Assembly (NCBI GenBank): GCA_964599835.1
Contig: CAZRHF010000013.1
Span: forward strand, 1-28,122
Direction of reading: 5' to 3'
DNA from: SFWF01 sp964599835
Lineage (GTDB): Bacteria > Bacillota > Clostridia > Oscillospirales > Acutalibacteraceae
DNA length: 28,122 bases
Both the position numbers and the translations under genes were made by a program. Under the pieces are notes generated by a model. It saw only the letters and a list, made by a program, of their open reading frames with translations, searched no databases and was not told the origin of the DNA. Numbering within the stretch: position 1 is the stretch's first letter; every line of letters begins with the position of its first letter. Below are positions 1 through 7,413 of the stretch, piece after piece.

Positions 1-780
1 GATGGCCTCGCTCTGTGCCTGTTGCTCCATTGCGCCTACGTAGTCTCCGCGGTTAAAGGCCGACATATTGAATTCGGGTGCCTTTGCGCTCCAGAGGCGA
101 AGGGCGTTGACCGTCTTTCCATCCTTACCTGCAACCATAAGGTCGTAGGGGATAGCCTTTACAACGGTATAGTTTTTGTGCTCTACGTGGTGGAAATGTC
201 CGTCCCAGCTTTCGTCGATATATCCGTCGAAATGAACCTCACATTCGCCCGAAGGACGGTGTTCAAGCCATACCTCTCCGCCGGGAAGCCAGTTATCGGG
301 AAGCTCGGTCTGCCAGCCCTCAACAAGCTTCTGACGGAAGATACCGAAATCATATTTAAGACAGTAGCCCATTGCGGGGTAGCCGCCGCTGGAAAGTCCG
401 TCTAAGAAACAGGCGGCAAGACGTCCGAGCCCTCCGTTGCCGAGACCTGCATCGGGCTCCAGCTCGTAAAGCTTCTCTAAATCAACGCCCCAGCCTTTAA
501 GGGCTTTTTGCATTTTTTCGGTGAGGTCGAGGTTATAAAGATTATTCTTAAGGGAGCGTCCCATAAGAAATTCCATACTCATATAGTAAATGGTCTTGGC
601 CTGCTCTGCGGCAACGGTTTTACGAAATTCGCTGCGGCGGGTGCGCATAATGTCGATAAGGACAAGAGCGGTGGCTTTATAGAAAAGATCGTCCGAAGCG
701 TTTTCGGGTGCTACGCCGAAATTGTGAAGAAGCTTCTTTTCGATCTGACCCTTAAGGTTTGCTGCGGTATATTTATCCAT
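1..780 (-). CDS. glgP: glycogen/starch phosphorylase, N-terminal part (cut by window edge)
   Basis: Translating the minus strand from the ATG at 780 gives 260 uninterrupted codons running off the window start. The product begins MDKYTAANLKGQIEKKLL and contains YYMSMEFLMGRSLKNN, the glycogen phosphorylase hallmark EPDAGLGNGGLGRLAACFLD near residue 110, and PGGEVWLEHRP. These are N-terminal signatures of GT35 alpha-glucan phosphorylases, which release glucose-1-phosphate from glycogen or maltodextrins using phosphate and pyridoxal phosphate. Full proteins are about 750-850 residues, so roughly a third is present and the PLP lysine lies outside. A GGGGAA-type ribosome binding site sits just upstream of the ATG, and a good promoter lies at 823-851. 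The family assignment is secure. Preference for glycogen over maltodextrin cannot be judged from this part. Confidence 0.96.
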   Translation of the reverse strand, partial: MDKYTAANLKGQIEKKLLHNFGVAPENASDDLFYKATALVLIDIMRTRRSEFRKTVAAEQAKTIYYMSMEFLMGRSLKNNLYNLDLTEKMQKALKGWGVDLEKLYELEPDAGLGNGGLGRLAACFLDGLSSGGYPAMGYCLKYDFGIFRQKLVEGWQTELPDNWLPGGEVWLEHRPSGECEVHFDGYIDESWDGHFHHVEHKNYTVVKAIPYDLMVAGKDGKTVNALRLWSAKAPEFNMSAFNRGDYVGAMEQQAQSEAI

Positions 781-822
781 TAATATTTCCCCTTTTAATA
801 TGAAAAATAATACAGTAAATAT

Positions 823-851
823 ATAATACCCCAAATCGTTGAAAAATGCAA
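823..851 (-). promoter_or_regulatory. sigma-A promoter of glgP
   Basis: On the minus strand, TTGCAT (846-851) and TATTAT (823-828) are separated by exactly 17 bases, upstream of the glgP start at 780. The match to the vegetative consensus is good. The predicted transcript has a short leader with no obvious riboswitch. Confidence 0.7.
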
Positions 852-883
852 GTGTCTAATAGTAGAAAATAATTCAATTTTTT

Positions 884-952
884 GGTTAAAATGCACAAAT
901 TAAGACGATGTTACAACTATTTTATTCGTCTAAAAGGTTAAAATGAACAAAA
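884..952. repeat. pair of 16-bp direct repeats around an inverted repeat, upstream of glgP
   Basis: GGTTAAAATGCACAAA (884-899) and GGTTAAAATGAACAAA (937-952) differ at one position. Between them AGACGA and TCGTCT form inverted arms. The group sits about 35-100 bases upstream of the glgP -35 box. It may be a regulator binding region, but the stretch is AT-rich and chance is possible. Nothing else was recognised in the 781-969 gap. Confidence 0.35.
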
Positions 953-973
953 AATCGGCGTTTTAAACAAAAT

Positions 974-1010
974 AAACCCCGCCATCGGAGCACGACGGCG
1001 GGGTTTTGTT
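974..1010 (-). terminator. intrinsic terminator after the 53-residue membrane protein
   Basis: CCCCGCC (977-983) pairs with GGCGGGG (997-1003), extended by flanking AAA/TTT. It is followed on the minus strand by an A/T-rich run that serves as the U-tract. It lies directly after the stop at 1016 and insulates that gene from glgP. Confidence 0.75.
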
Positions 1011-1015
1011 TAAAA

Positions 1016-1177
1016 TTATTCTTCGTCTTCGGTAGGATCTTCGGTCTCACACTCGAGATATCCGTCAGGACATTCCTTGCGGGTGATGAAACGGTCGACT
1101 AAGATTGCGACACCTACGGCCATAGCGATAACTGCTACGATTCCTGCCAGAGTCCAGAGAACATGCTTTAATTTCAT
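1016..1177 (-). CDS. small single-pass membrane protein, unknown function
   Basis: A 53-residue product begins MKLKHVLWTLAGIVAVIAMA and ends in an acidic tail, ECETEDPTEDEE. A hydrophobic segment covers residues ~7-27, followed by basic residues (RFITRK) and two cysteines in CPDGYLEC. The start is supported by GGTGG seven bases upstream. A near-ideal promoter precedes the gene and a hairpin terminator follows it, so it is an independent transcription unit. I do not recognise a family. With one N-terminal membrane segment, the charged tail could face either side of the membrane. It is divergent from the yfmF operon. The coding call rests on expression signals and composition, not homology. Confidence 0.8.
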   Translation of the reverse strand: MKLKHVLWTLAGIVAVIAMAVGVAILVDRFITRKECPDGYLECETEDPTEDEE

Positions 1178-1213
1178 AGGTTATACCACCTTTTCAAATT
1201 TTTTTGTAAGTTA

Positions 1214-1242
1214 ATTATACCCCCTTTTTCACGATATGTCAA
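1214..1242 (-). promoter_or_regulatory. consensus sigma-A promoter of the small membrane protein gene
   Basis: On the minus strand TTGACA (1237-1242) and TATAAT (1214-1219) are both perfect and separated by 17 bases. It is one of the two strongest-looking promoters in the window and drives only a 53-codon gene. Confidence 0.85.
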
Positions 1243-1292
1243 CAAAACCTTTTGTAAAACAAATTTAACGAATTTATGAATTTATTTAATAG

Positions 1293-1321
1293 TGGAATTT
1301 TCTGTATAAATGTGTTACAAT
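1293..1321 (+). promoter_or_regulatory. probable promoter of the yfmF-yfmH-lgt-folD operon
   Basis: An extended -10 (TGT then TACAAT, 1316-1321) has a weak -35 (TGGAAT, 1293-1298) 17 bases upstream. It lies 37 bases before the yfmF start and diverges from the small membrane protein promoter. Confidence 0.5.
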
Positions 1322-1357
1322 AGTTCCGACCTTTAATTTTTTTACGGAGGTACCGCT

Positions 1358-2635
1358 TTGTCAGTTAAAACATTCAAGCTTGCAAAGGGTGTCGACGGTT
1401 ATTTTATTCCCAACGACCGTTTCAGCACCACCCTTATTACCTGCAATTTCTATCTACCGCTCAGCGCCGATACCATGGCCTGCGATTCCTTACTGCCATA
1501 CTTGCTTTCATCCTGCTGTGAAAGGTATAAGGATTATATTGATCTGAATCTTCGCCTCTTAGAGCTTTACGGGGCCGATCTTTCCTGCTCTGCCGTCAAA
1601 TGCGGCGACTGCTTCCAGATAAAGCTGGGCATAAACGTTATCAACGACCGTTTTTCTTTTGATAACTGTCTTCCAACCTCGGAAGGAGCCGACCTGCTTT
1701 GCGGTCTTATCTTTGCTCCCGCCCTCAAAAACGGAAGCTTTTTAAATGCCGATATCGACCGCGAGAAGCGCAAGACCGTCGAGCGCATCGAGGGCGAAAT
1801 AAATAATAAACGAAGCTTTGCAAGAACCCGACTTATGGCCGAAATGTTTGGCTCCGACCCCTACGGAAAGTTCAGTTACGGAAGCGTTGAGGAGGTAAAT
1901 GCCATCACTTCAGATATGCTTGTATCTGCCTGGAAACGCCTTCTGGAAACGGCCTACGTCCGCGTTTGCGCCGTTGCGGGAACCCTGCCCGAGGAGGCCT
2001 TTAAGATGTTCGGTGAAAAATTCGGGGCAATATCCCGCCACGATATAACCGACACCTCTGTTTTCCGCGAGCTTCCCGTCGCCGACAGGGTAAACGACAT
2101 CACCGAACGGTTCGAGGTCACTCAGGGCAAGCTTGCTATGGGCTTTACGTCCAACCTTCACGGAAGCCTTAAGGATTCTGCCGCCCTCTCTCTTTTAAGC
2201 GATATATGGGGCGGAGGACCCTATTCAAAGCTTTTTGAAAACGTTCGCGAAAAGCAGTCACTTTGTTACTATTGCTCCGCCTCCTCCAGAAGAAGCAAGG
2301 GCTTTTTGATGGTTGAGTCGGGAATTGAAGAGAAAAACGCACAAAAGGTTGTCGACGCCGTACTGAGTGAGCTTGAGGATATACGAAAGGGAAAATTTGA
2401 AGACTCTGTGATAGAGGCCTCCAAAAAATCCATTACCGACTCTCTCGCCGCCTACTACGATAATGCCACGGCGCTGGACACCTGGTTTACACGGGAGCTC
2501 GGCGAAATGTTCACACCCGAGCAGGCCGCCGATATAATCGAAAGGGTGACCAGAGAAGATATCATAAACGCCGCCAAGGGCGTAAAGCTTCATACGGTCT
2601 ACCGTCTGCTTCCGAAAGAGAGAGGTGAAGAATGA
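1358..2635 (+). CDS. yfmF: M16-family peptidase-like protein YfmF (non-catalytic partner)
   Basis: A 425-residue protein of the M16 (insulinase/pitrilysin) superfamily. It has the two-half M16 layout, with a C-terminal half typical of the family around NVREKQSLCYYCSASSRR, roughly residues 300-315. The zinc motif HxxEH is absent: the equivalent N-terminal region reads LLPYLLSSCCERYKDYIDLN, so it should be catalytically inactive. Such proteins normally pair with an active partner, here YfmH immediately downstream. In Bacillus subtilis the orthologues (ymfF/ymfH) are linked to 5-aminopentanol modification of elongation factor P; that role here is inference, and no efp gene is in view. The start is TTG with GGAGG seven bases upstream. 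The stop overlaps the yfmH start by four bases, suggesting translational coupling. Confidence 0.88.
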   Translation: MSVKTFKLAKGVDGYFIPNDRFSTTLITCNFYLPLSADTMACDSLLPYLLSSCCERYKDYIDLNLRLLELYGADLSCSAVKCGDCFQIKLGINVINDRFSFDNCLPTSEGADLLCGLIFAPALKNGSFLNADIDREKRKTVERIEGEINNKRSFARTRLMAEMFGSDPYGKFSYGSVEEVNAITSDMLVSAWKRLLETAYVRVCAVAGTLPEEAFKMFGEKFGAISRHDITDTSVFRELPVADRVNDITERFEVTQGKLAMGFTSNLHGSLKDSAALSLLSDIWGGGPYSKLFENVREKQSLCYYCSASSRRSKGFLMVESGIEEKNAQKVVDAVLSELEDIRKGKFEDSVIEASKKSITDSLAAYYDNATALDTWFTRELGEMFTPEQAADIIERVTREDIINAAKGVKLHTVYRLLPKERGEE

Positions 2636-3909
2636 TGTATAAGACCCTCTGTAAAGATCCGACGTTCGGCGAATACACCTACGCCGTAACCGACAACGGA
2701 CTTAAAATATTTATTATGGAAAAGCCGGGCTTTTCCTCGGCATATTCGGTTTTCGGAACACGCTACGGCTCTATCGATACAAAATTCTCCAAAAACGGAG
2801 GTAAGACGGTAGAGGTTCCCGCAGGAATTGCCCACTTTTTGGAGCATAAGCTGTTTGAAAGCGAGGAAGGGGACACCTTTCAGCGCTTCGCCAAGACGGG
2901 CGCCTACTGCAACGCCTATACCTCCTTCGACCGCACCTGCTATGTCTTTTCCTGCTCTTCAAACTTCAGCGAAAATCTTAGCATCCTTCTCGACTTCGTT
3001 CAGTCCCCCTATTTCACCGCCGAAACTGTAGAAAAGGAGCAGGGGATAATCGGTCAGGAGATACGTATGTACGAAGATAATCCGGGCTGGAGAGTCTTCT
3101 TCAATCTCCTTGGGGCCATGTACGAAAACCACCCCGTAAAGATCGATATCGCAGGCACCGTGGACTCCATTGCACAGATCGATCACGAGCTTTTGTACGA
3201 ATGCTACAACACCTTCTATAACCCCAATAATATGTTTATCTGCATTGCGGGAAAGGTCGATGCCGACGAGGTGCTGGCTCAGATAGAAAAAGAGCTTAAG
3301 CCCACTCCTGCGGTGGATATAAAGCGTTATCCCTTCCCCGAATCCGACAGGGTAAATACCCACTACGTTGAGCAGGCCTTAGAGGTGGCAAAGCCTCTTT
3401 TCTGTTTCGGATATAAGGAGGTCTTCGACAGTGAAGGCCCCTCACTTAAAGAAAAGACCGTTGCGGGAATTATGCTTGAGGTCCTTTGCGGAGACTGCTC
3501 CGAGCTTTACCGAAGAATGCTGGACGAGGGGCTTATCGGCGACGAATTCTCCGCAGAGTATTTTCAGGGTCACGGTTATTCCGCCTTTATTATCGAGGGC
3601 GAATCGGACGAGCCCGAACGGGTATGCGAGGAGATAAAGAAGGAGATATCCCGCCTCATCCGCGAAGGAGTAGACCCTCGTCTTTTAAGCGCAATAAAGC
3701 GTTCGGCCTTCGGTGACGCAGTAAAGAATTTCGACAGTACCGAGGGGATCGTCCGCGATATGATCGAATGTGCCATATCGGGCGGCGACCTTTTCGATAC
3801 GGTAGAGATATTAAAGGAAATAACCCCCGAGGAGGTTACCGAAAGACTTAAAAGTCTTAAGGAGGAAGCCGCGGTATTATCGGTTATATTACCCAAAAAG
3901 AAAGGATAA
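2632..3909 (+). CDS. yfmH: M16-family zinc metallopeptidase YfmH
   Basis: A 425-residue M16 peptidase. The inverted zinc motif HFLEH is at residues 68-72, and the downstream glutamates E136 and E143 (EQGIIGQEIRMYEDNPGW) supply the probable third zinc ligand, so this member should be active. The C-terminal half includes LCGDCSELYRRMLDEGL, near residues 285-301, resembling the M16 substrate-binding half. It overlaps yfmF by four bases (ATGA). The second of two tandem ATGs (2635) is an alternative start, and AGAGGTGAAG serves as ribosome binding site. Together with YfmF it likely forms a heterodimer similar to mitochondrial processing peptidase or PqqL-type pairs. The substrate is unknown; the link to EF-P modification comes from Bacillus. 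Presumed cytosolic, since no signal peptide is seen. Confidence 0.9.
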   Translation: MMYKTLCKDPTFGEYTYAVTDNGLKIFIMEKPGFSSAYSVFGTRYGSIDTKFSKNGGKTVEVPAGIAHFLEHKLFESEEGDTFQRFAKTGAYCNAYTSFDRTCYVFSCSSNFSENLSILLDFVQSPYFTAETVEKEQGIIGQEIRMYEDNPGWRVFFNLLGAMYENHPVKIDIAGTVDSIAQIDHELLYECYNTFYNPNNMFICIAGKVDADEVLAQIEKELKPTPAVDIKRYPFPESDRVNTHYVEQALEVAKPLFCFGYKEVFDSEGPSLKEKTVAGIMLEVLCGDCSELYRRMLDEGLIGDEFSAEYFQGHGYSAFIIEGESDEPERVCEEIKKEISRLIREGVDPRLLSAIKRSAFGDAVKNFDSTEGIVRDMIECAISGGDLFDTVEILKEITPEEVTERLKSLKEEAAVLSVILPKKKG

Positions 3910-3917
3910 GCTTTTTT

Positions 3918-4838
3918 ATGAGAGTAACAATTTTCGGAATCAACCTTATGCTTGAGCCCGTAGCATTTAAATTCAAAATTCCCTTTACCAATATTTCGTT
4001 TCCCGTTTATTGGTACGGGATCCTTATTGCCGCAGGCTTTATAGGCGCCCTTGTCTACGCCTATATAAGAGCTAAAAAATTCAATCTCGATATCGACCGC
4101 GTTATCGACGTGGTGCTGGTTGCGACCCCCTTGGCCGTCCTCGGCGCCCGTACATACTACGTCCTTTTCGACCCCAACGGAAGCATCGGCTCTGTCGGTG
4201 AGTTCTTCGGTTTAGGCGGCTCGGGAATAGCAGGACTTGCCATTTACGGCGGAATAATCGGCGCGGTAGTCGGCGGCTTTATAATGGCAAAGATCCGCAA
4301 GGTGAAAATACTCGACCTGTTAGACCTTGCTGCTATAGGCTTTCTTATCGGTCAGGGCATCGGCCGCTGGGGCAACTTCTTTAACCAGGAGGCCTTCGGC
4401 TCTCTTACGGGAAGCGACTGGTGGGGAATGACCAGCGAAAACACCGTCGCAGTCGTAGGCAGAGGACTTGTTCATCCCTGCTTCCTTTACGAATCCATCT
4501 GGTGTATTGCAGGAGCTGTTCTCCTTCATTTCGCATCTAAAAAGCGCAAATATTCGGGACAGATCGCCCTTATGTACTGCGTGTGGTACGGTCTCGGCAG
4601 AACCGTTATCGAGGGCTTCAGAACCGACAGCCTTATGTTCTTCGGCTTCAGGGTATCCCAGGTTCTTTCCATCCTTATCTGCGTTGCAGGCGTTATCACT
4701 CTCATCCTTCTCAGAAACCGCGAGAAGACCGCCGTCAGCGACAGCACCTATGAAAGTATGTTCGTAGATGAGCTTGCCGAGGAATCTGCCGACGAACCGT
4801 CCGAAGAGACCGAAGAAGAAACCCAAACGGAGGAATAA
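3918..4838 (+). CDS. lgt: phosphatidylglycerol:prolipoprotein diacylglyceryl transferase
   Basis: A 306-residue polytopic membrane protein of the Lgt family. Lgt transfers diacylglycerol from phosphatidylglycerol to the lipobox cysteine of prolipoproteins. The Lgt signature GRWGNFFNQEAFG lies at residues ~149-161, with the conserved arginine at R150. Other family landmarks are FPVYWYGILIAAGF near the N-terminus, GGIIGAVVGGF, HPCFLYES from H186, and GLGRTVIEGFRTDSLM. About seven transmembrane segments are visible. A ~40-residue acidic C-terminal tail rich in E, S and T is longer than in the compact Escherichia coli enzyme and is probably cytoplasmic. It starts nine bases after yfmH and ends two bases before folD. 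A lipobox protein (22757-24226) is a plausible client in the same window. Confidence 0.95.
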   Translation: MRVTIFGINLMLEPVAFKFKIPFTNISFPVYWYGILIAAGFIGALVYAYIRAKKFNLDIDRVIDVVLVATPLAVLGARTYYVLFDPNGSIGSVGEFFGLGGSGIAGLAIYGGIIGAVVGGFIMAKIRKVKILDLLDLAAIGFLIGQGIGRWGNFFNQEAFGSLTGSDWWGMTSENTVAVVGRGLVHPCFLYESIWCIAGAVLLHFASKKRKYSGQIALMYCVWYGLGRTVIEGFRTDSLMFFGFRVSQVLSILICVAGVITLILLRNREKTAVSDSTYESMFVDELAEESADEPSEETEEETQTEE

Positions 4839-4840
4839 AA

Positions 4841-5695
4841 ATGGCTAAACTTATAGACGGAAAGGCAATATCCGCCGCAGTAAAGGCTGAGGTAGCAAAG
4901 GAGACCGAGGAGCTTAAAAAGCAGGGTATAACCCCCGGTCTTGCGGTAATAATCGTAGGTGAAGACCCTGCTTCAAAGGTATACGTTGCAAACAAAGAAA
5001 AGGCCTGCGAGCAGATGGGCTTTGCATCCTGGAAATATGCTCTTCCCGAAGAGACCACCGAGGAGGAACTGCTGGAGCTTGTTAAAAAACTTAATGACGA
5101 CCCTGCGGTAAACGGAATTCTCTGTCAGCTTCCTCTGCCCGCACATCTTAACGAGGAGCTCATAATCAACACCATAATTCCCGAGAAGGACGTTGATGCA
5201 TTTCATCCTCATAACGTGGGCAAAATAATGATCGGCAACTACGATTTTCTTCCCTGCACCCCTGCAGGCGTTATGGAAATGCTGAGATATGAAAATATCG
5301 ATATCACGGGAAAAGAGTGCGTGGTTATCGGACGCTCCAACATTGTCGGAAAGCCTATGTCTATGCTCCTGCTCCATAAAAACGGAACCGTAACCGTCTG
5401 CCATTCCAGAACCAAAAACCTCAAAGAGGTATGTCAGAGAGCCGATATCCTTGTTGCCGCAGTAGGCCGCGCAAACTTCGTAACTGCTGATATGGTCAAA
5501 GAGGGCGCCGTAGTTATCGACGTAGGTATCAACCGCCTTGATAACGGCAAGCTTTGCGGCGACGTAAACTTTGCCGAGGTAGAGCCCAAGGCCTCTTATA
5601 TTACCCCCGTTCCCGGCGGAGTAGGTCCTATGACCATCGCCACCCTTATGAAGAACACTCTCACCGCCGCCAAAAAACAAAACGGGGTAAAATAA
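4841..5695 (+). CDS. folD: methylenetetrahydrofolate dehydrogenase/cyclohydrolase
   Basis: A 284-residue bifunctional FolD, the usual family length. It interconverts 5,10-methylene-, 5,10-methenyl- and 10-formyl-tetrahydrofolate in one-carbon metabolism, in the cytosol. Visible motifs are YVANKEKACEQMGF (Y48, catalytic K52), CQLPLPAHL, DVDAFHPHNVGK, PCTPAGVMEMLR, the NADP-binding stretch VVIGRSNIVGKPMSMLL, and the C-terminal PVPGGVGPMTIATLM. DVDAF replaces the more common DVDGF, a conservative variation. The start is supported by GGAGG within the end of lgt, and the two-base gap from lgt shows co-translation. An A-rich stretch follows the stop, but I see no clear hairpin before the next promoter. 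Confidence 0.97.
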   Translation: MAKLIDGKAISAAVKAEVAKETEELKKQGITPGLAVIIVGEDPASKVYVANKEKACEQMGFASWKYALPEETTEEELLELVKKLNDDPAVNGILCQLPLPAHLNEELIINTIIPEKDVDAFHPHNVGKIMIGNYDFLPCTPAGVMEMLRYENIDITGKECVVIGRSNIVGKPMSMLLLHKNGTVTVCHSRTKNLKEVCQRADILVAAVGRANFVTADMVKEGAVVIDVGINRLDNGKLCGDVNFAEVEPKASYITPVPGGVGPMTIATLMKNTLTAAKKQNGVK

Positions 5696-5704
5696 TCAAA
5701 AAAA

Positions 5705-5771
5705 GTTTACGATTAATTCATATAACTGCATAATCGGTATTAAATTCCCGTTATATAATCTACCCGTAAAC
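5705..5771 (+). promoter_or_regulatory. probable promoter region of the htrA-like gene, flanked by inverted 7-mers
   Basis: TATAAT at 5754-5759 sits 34 bases before the htrA start, with no good -35 (TAATCG at 5731-5736). GTTTACG (5705-5711) and CGTAAAC (5765-5771) are perfect inverted 7-mers flanking the box. A poor -35 plus flanking arms would fit an activated or alternative-sigma promoter, which is inference. It suggests the protease can be transcribed separately from the folD operon. Confidence 0.45.
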
Positions 5772-5793
5772 CGAAAACGACGGAGGTAATCAA

Positions 5794-7215
5794 ATGGACG
5801 AAAATTTATATGATATGAATCCGGAAAATCAACCGACAGAGCCTCAGAACCCCACTCCTGCCGATCTTTCATCAAGCTCTTCCGCAGGGCAGGGATATAC
5901 CGTAACCTCGGGCGGAGGATACTTTTCTTTCGGCGGTACCGCACCCGTGCAGGAGTCCACACAGGCCCCCGACGCGCCGCAGTATCAGCCTCAGGCACCC
6001 GTAAATTATCCTCAGTCTGCCGCTGTACCCCCTGCGCCCCGGAAGCCCGAAAAGCCTAAAAAGGAAAAGCACGGGGTATCCTTGGTGACAGTAATGATCG
6101 CCGCACTTCTGGCCGCAATTATAGGCGCGGGCTCGGCTGTGGCGGTGGTCTTCTCGGTCTTTGAGCCGACAGGAAACGGCAGCACCACCTCATCCCTCAA
6201 AAACGATACGGCCTCGGGCTCATCGGGCGGCAACGTCAATATCAACGTTTCCGACCTTGATGCAACGATGGTCGAAGCGGTTGCCGAAAAGGTGACCCCC
6301 AGCGTTGTCGGAATAAGAACCACGGTGGTTGCCAATAACTTCTTTTACGGCTCTCAGGAGTCCTCGGGCGAAGGCTCGGGCGTTATCTACACTTCTGACG
6401 GATATATAATCACCAACTATCACGTCATTGCCGAGGCTGTAGAATATACCACCAGCCGTATTCAGGTATACCTTGCCGACGATCCCGAAACGGGTCACGA
6501 CGCAACGGTGGTTGGGTATAATATATCCTGCGACCTTGCCGTTATTAAGATCGACGGAAAAAATCTTCCCGCAATAACCGTATCCAAATCCGACGACCTT
6601 AAGGCAGGACAGTTCGTAGTTGCCATCGGAAACCCCGGCGGACTTGAATTTATGGGCTCGGTAACCTACGGAGTCATAAGCGGACTCAACCGAATCGTGG
6701 CCGACGCCTACGACAGTCAGAACGTCGAGCTTATCCAGACCGACGCCGCCATAAACCCCGGAAACTCGGGCGGCGCTCTTGTAAATGTGAGGGGTGAGCT
6801 TATCGGAATAAATTCCAGTAAGATCGTTTCCGAAAGCTACGAGGGAATGGGCTTTGCAATTCCTTCCGATACGGTAGTGAGCATCTGTCAGCGCATAATC
6901 GATAAGAAGGATTCTCCCTCACCCTACATCGGCGTATCCATCAATACCTCCTACGATGCCGAAACTCTTGAGCTTCGCGGCTATCCTATAGGCGCAGTAG
7001 TTGAAAGCGTTGCCGAAGGAAGCCCCGCAGAGGATGCAGGAATTAAGCGCGGAGATATAATAACCGAGTTGAACGGCACCTCCATAACCGGCTATAATTC
7101 TTTGATCGACGCAGTTGCCCTTTGCGATCCCGGCGATACGGTCTCCATAACCGTATACCGCAACCGCAACTCCTACCAGGGAACAATAACCGTCGGCTCC
7201 AATAATTCACAATAA
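5794..7215 (+). CDS. htrA: HtrA/DegP-type membrane-anchored serine protease with PDZ domain
   Basis: A 473-residue protein of the S1C (trypsin-like) family. Residues 1-~92 are a proline/serine/glutamine-rich cytoplasmic leader ending in basic KPEKPKKEKHG. One transmembrane helix covers ~94-120. A Ser/Gly linker follows, then the protease domain with a complete triad: H210 in TNYHVIA, D247 in SCDLAVIKI and S325 in NPGNSGGALVN. A PDZ domain covers ~388-470, around GSPAEDAGIKRGDIITELNG. These proteins degrade or refold damaged exported proteins at the outer membrane face. The start has GGAGG at good spacing. It follows folD after 98 bases with its own -10 box and ends in a strong terminator. The symbol denotes the family; orthology to a particular htrA, htrB or yyxA is not resolved. 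Confidence 0.95.
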   Translation: MDENLYDMNPENQPTEPQNPTPADLSSSSSAGQGYTVTSGGGYFSFGGTAPVQESTQAPDAPQYQPQAPVNYPQSAAVPPAPRKPEKPKKEKHGVSLVTVMIAALLAAIIGAGSAVAVVFSVFEPTGNGSTTSSLKNDTASGSSGGNVNINVSDLDATMVEAVAEKVTPSVVGIRTTVVANNFFYGSQESSGEGSGVIYTSDGYIITNYHVIAEAVEYTTSRIQVYLADDPETGHDATVVGYNISCDLAVIKIDGKNLPAITVSKSDDLKAGQFVVAIGNPGGLEFMGSVTYGVISGLNRIVADAYDSQNVELIQTDAAINPGNSGGALVNVRGELIGINSSKIVSESYEGMGFAIPSDTVVSICQRIIDKKDSPSPYIGVSINTSYDAETLELRGYPIGAVVESVAEGSPAEDAGIKRGDIITELNGTSITGYNSLIDAVALCDPGDTVSITVYRNRNSYQGTITVGSNNSQ

Positions 7216-7242
7216 AAAAGACCCTTCGGGGTCTTTTTTGTT
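7215..7242 (+). terminator. intrinsic terminator of the htrA gene
   Basis: GACCC (7220-7224), a TTCG tetraloop and GGGTC (7229-7233), extended by AAAA/TTTT pairing, followed by a T-run. It starts at the stop codon. Confidence 0.9.
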
Positions 7243-7412
7243 TAGTTGAAAATTGAAAACGGAAAGTTGAAAATTAATGTGTGGCTTCGCCGCGGATTAT
7301 ATAAATGTCTGTGATGAAATTCACGTAAAAGTGAGCCTTCCCTATAATGGAAAAGGGGGGACAGCTTGCGGTGGATGAGTAGAACCCGTAACCACAAAAC
7401 AAAACGGGAAAA
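7243..7412. repeat. degenerate intergenic repeat-like sequence
   Basis: About 170 bases without a gene. It opens with the near-duplicate units GTTGAAAATTGAAAAC and AGTTGAAAATTAAT, followed by GTGTGGCTTCGCCGCGG. A segment at ~7333-7380 contains CCTTCCCTATAATGG, AAAAGGGGGGACAGCTTGCG and GTGGATGAG. From memory this resembles short dispersed intergenic repeats of gut Clostridia built on CCTTCCC...GGGAAGG arms followed by GATGAG. CCCGT and ACGGG arms lie on the minus strand near the end of the downstream gene, but no U-tract follows. The assignment needs a genome-wide copy count. Confidence 0.35.
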
Positions 7413-7413
7413 T

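Noticed and set aside
22..783. Plus-strand open frames at the window start
   Set aside because: They are antisense to the well-supported glgP frame and show no recognisable protein motifs.
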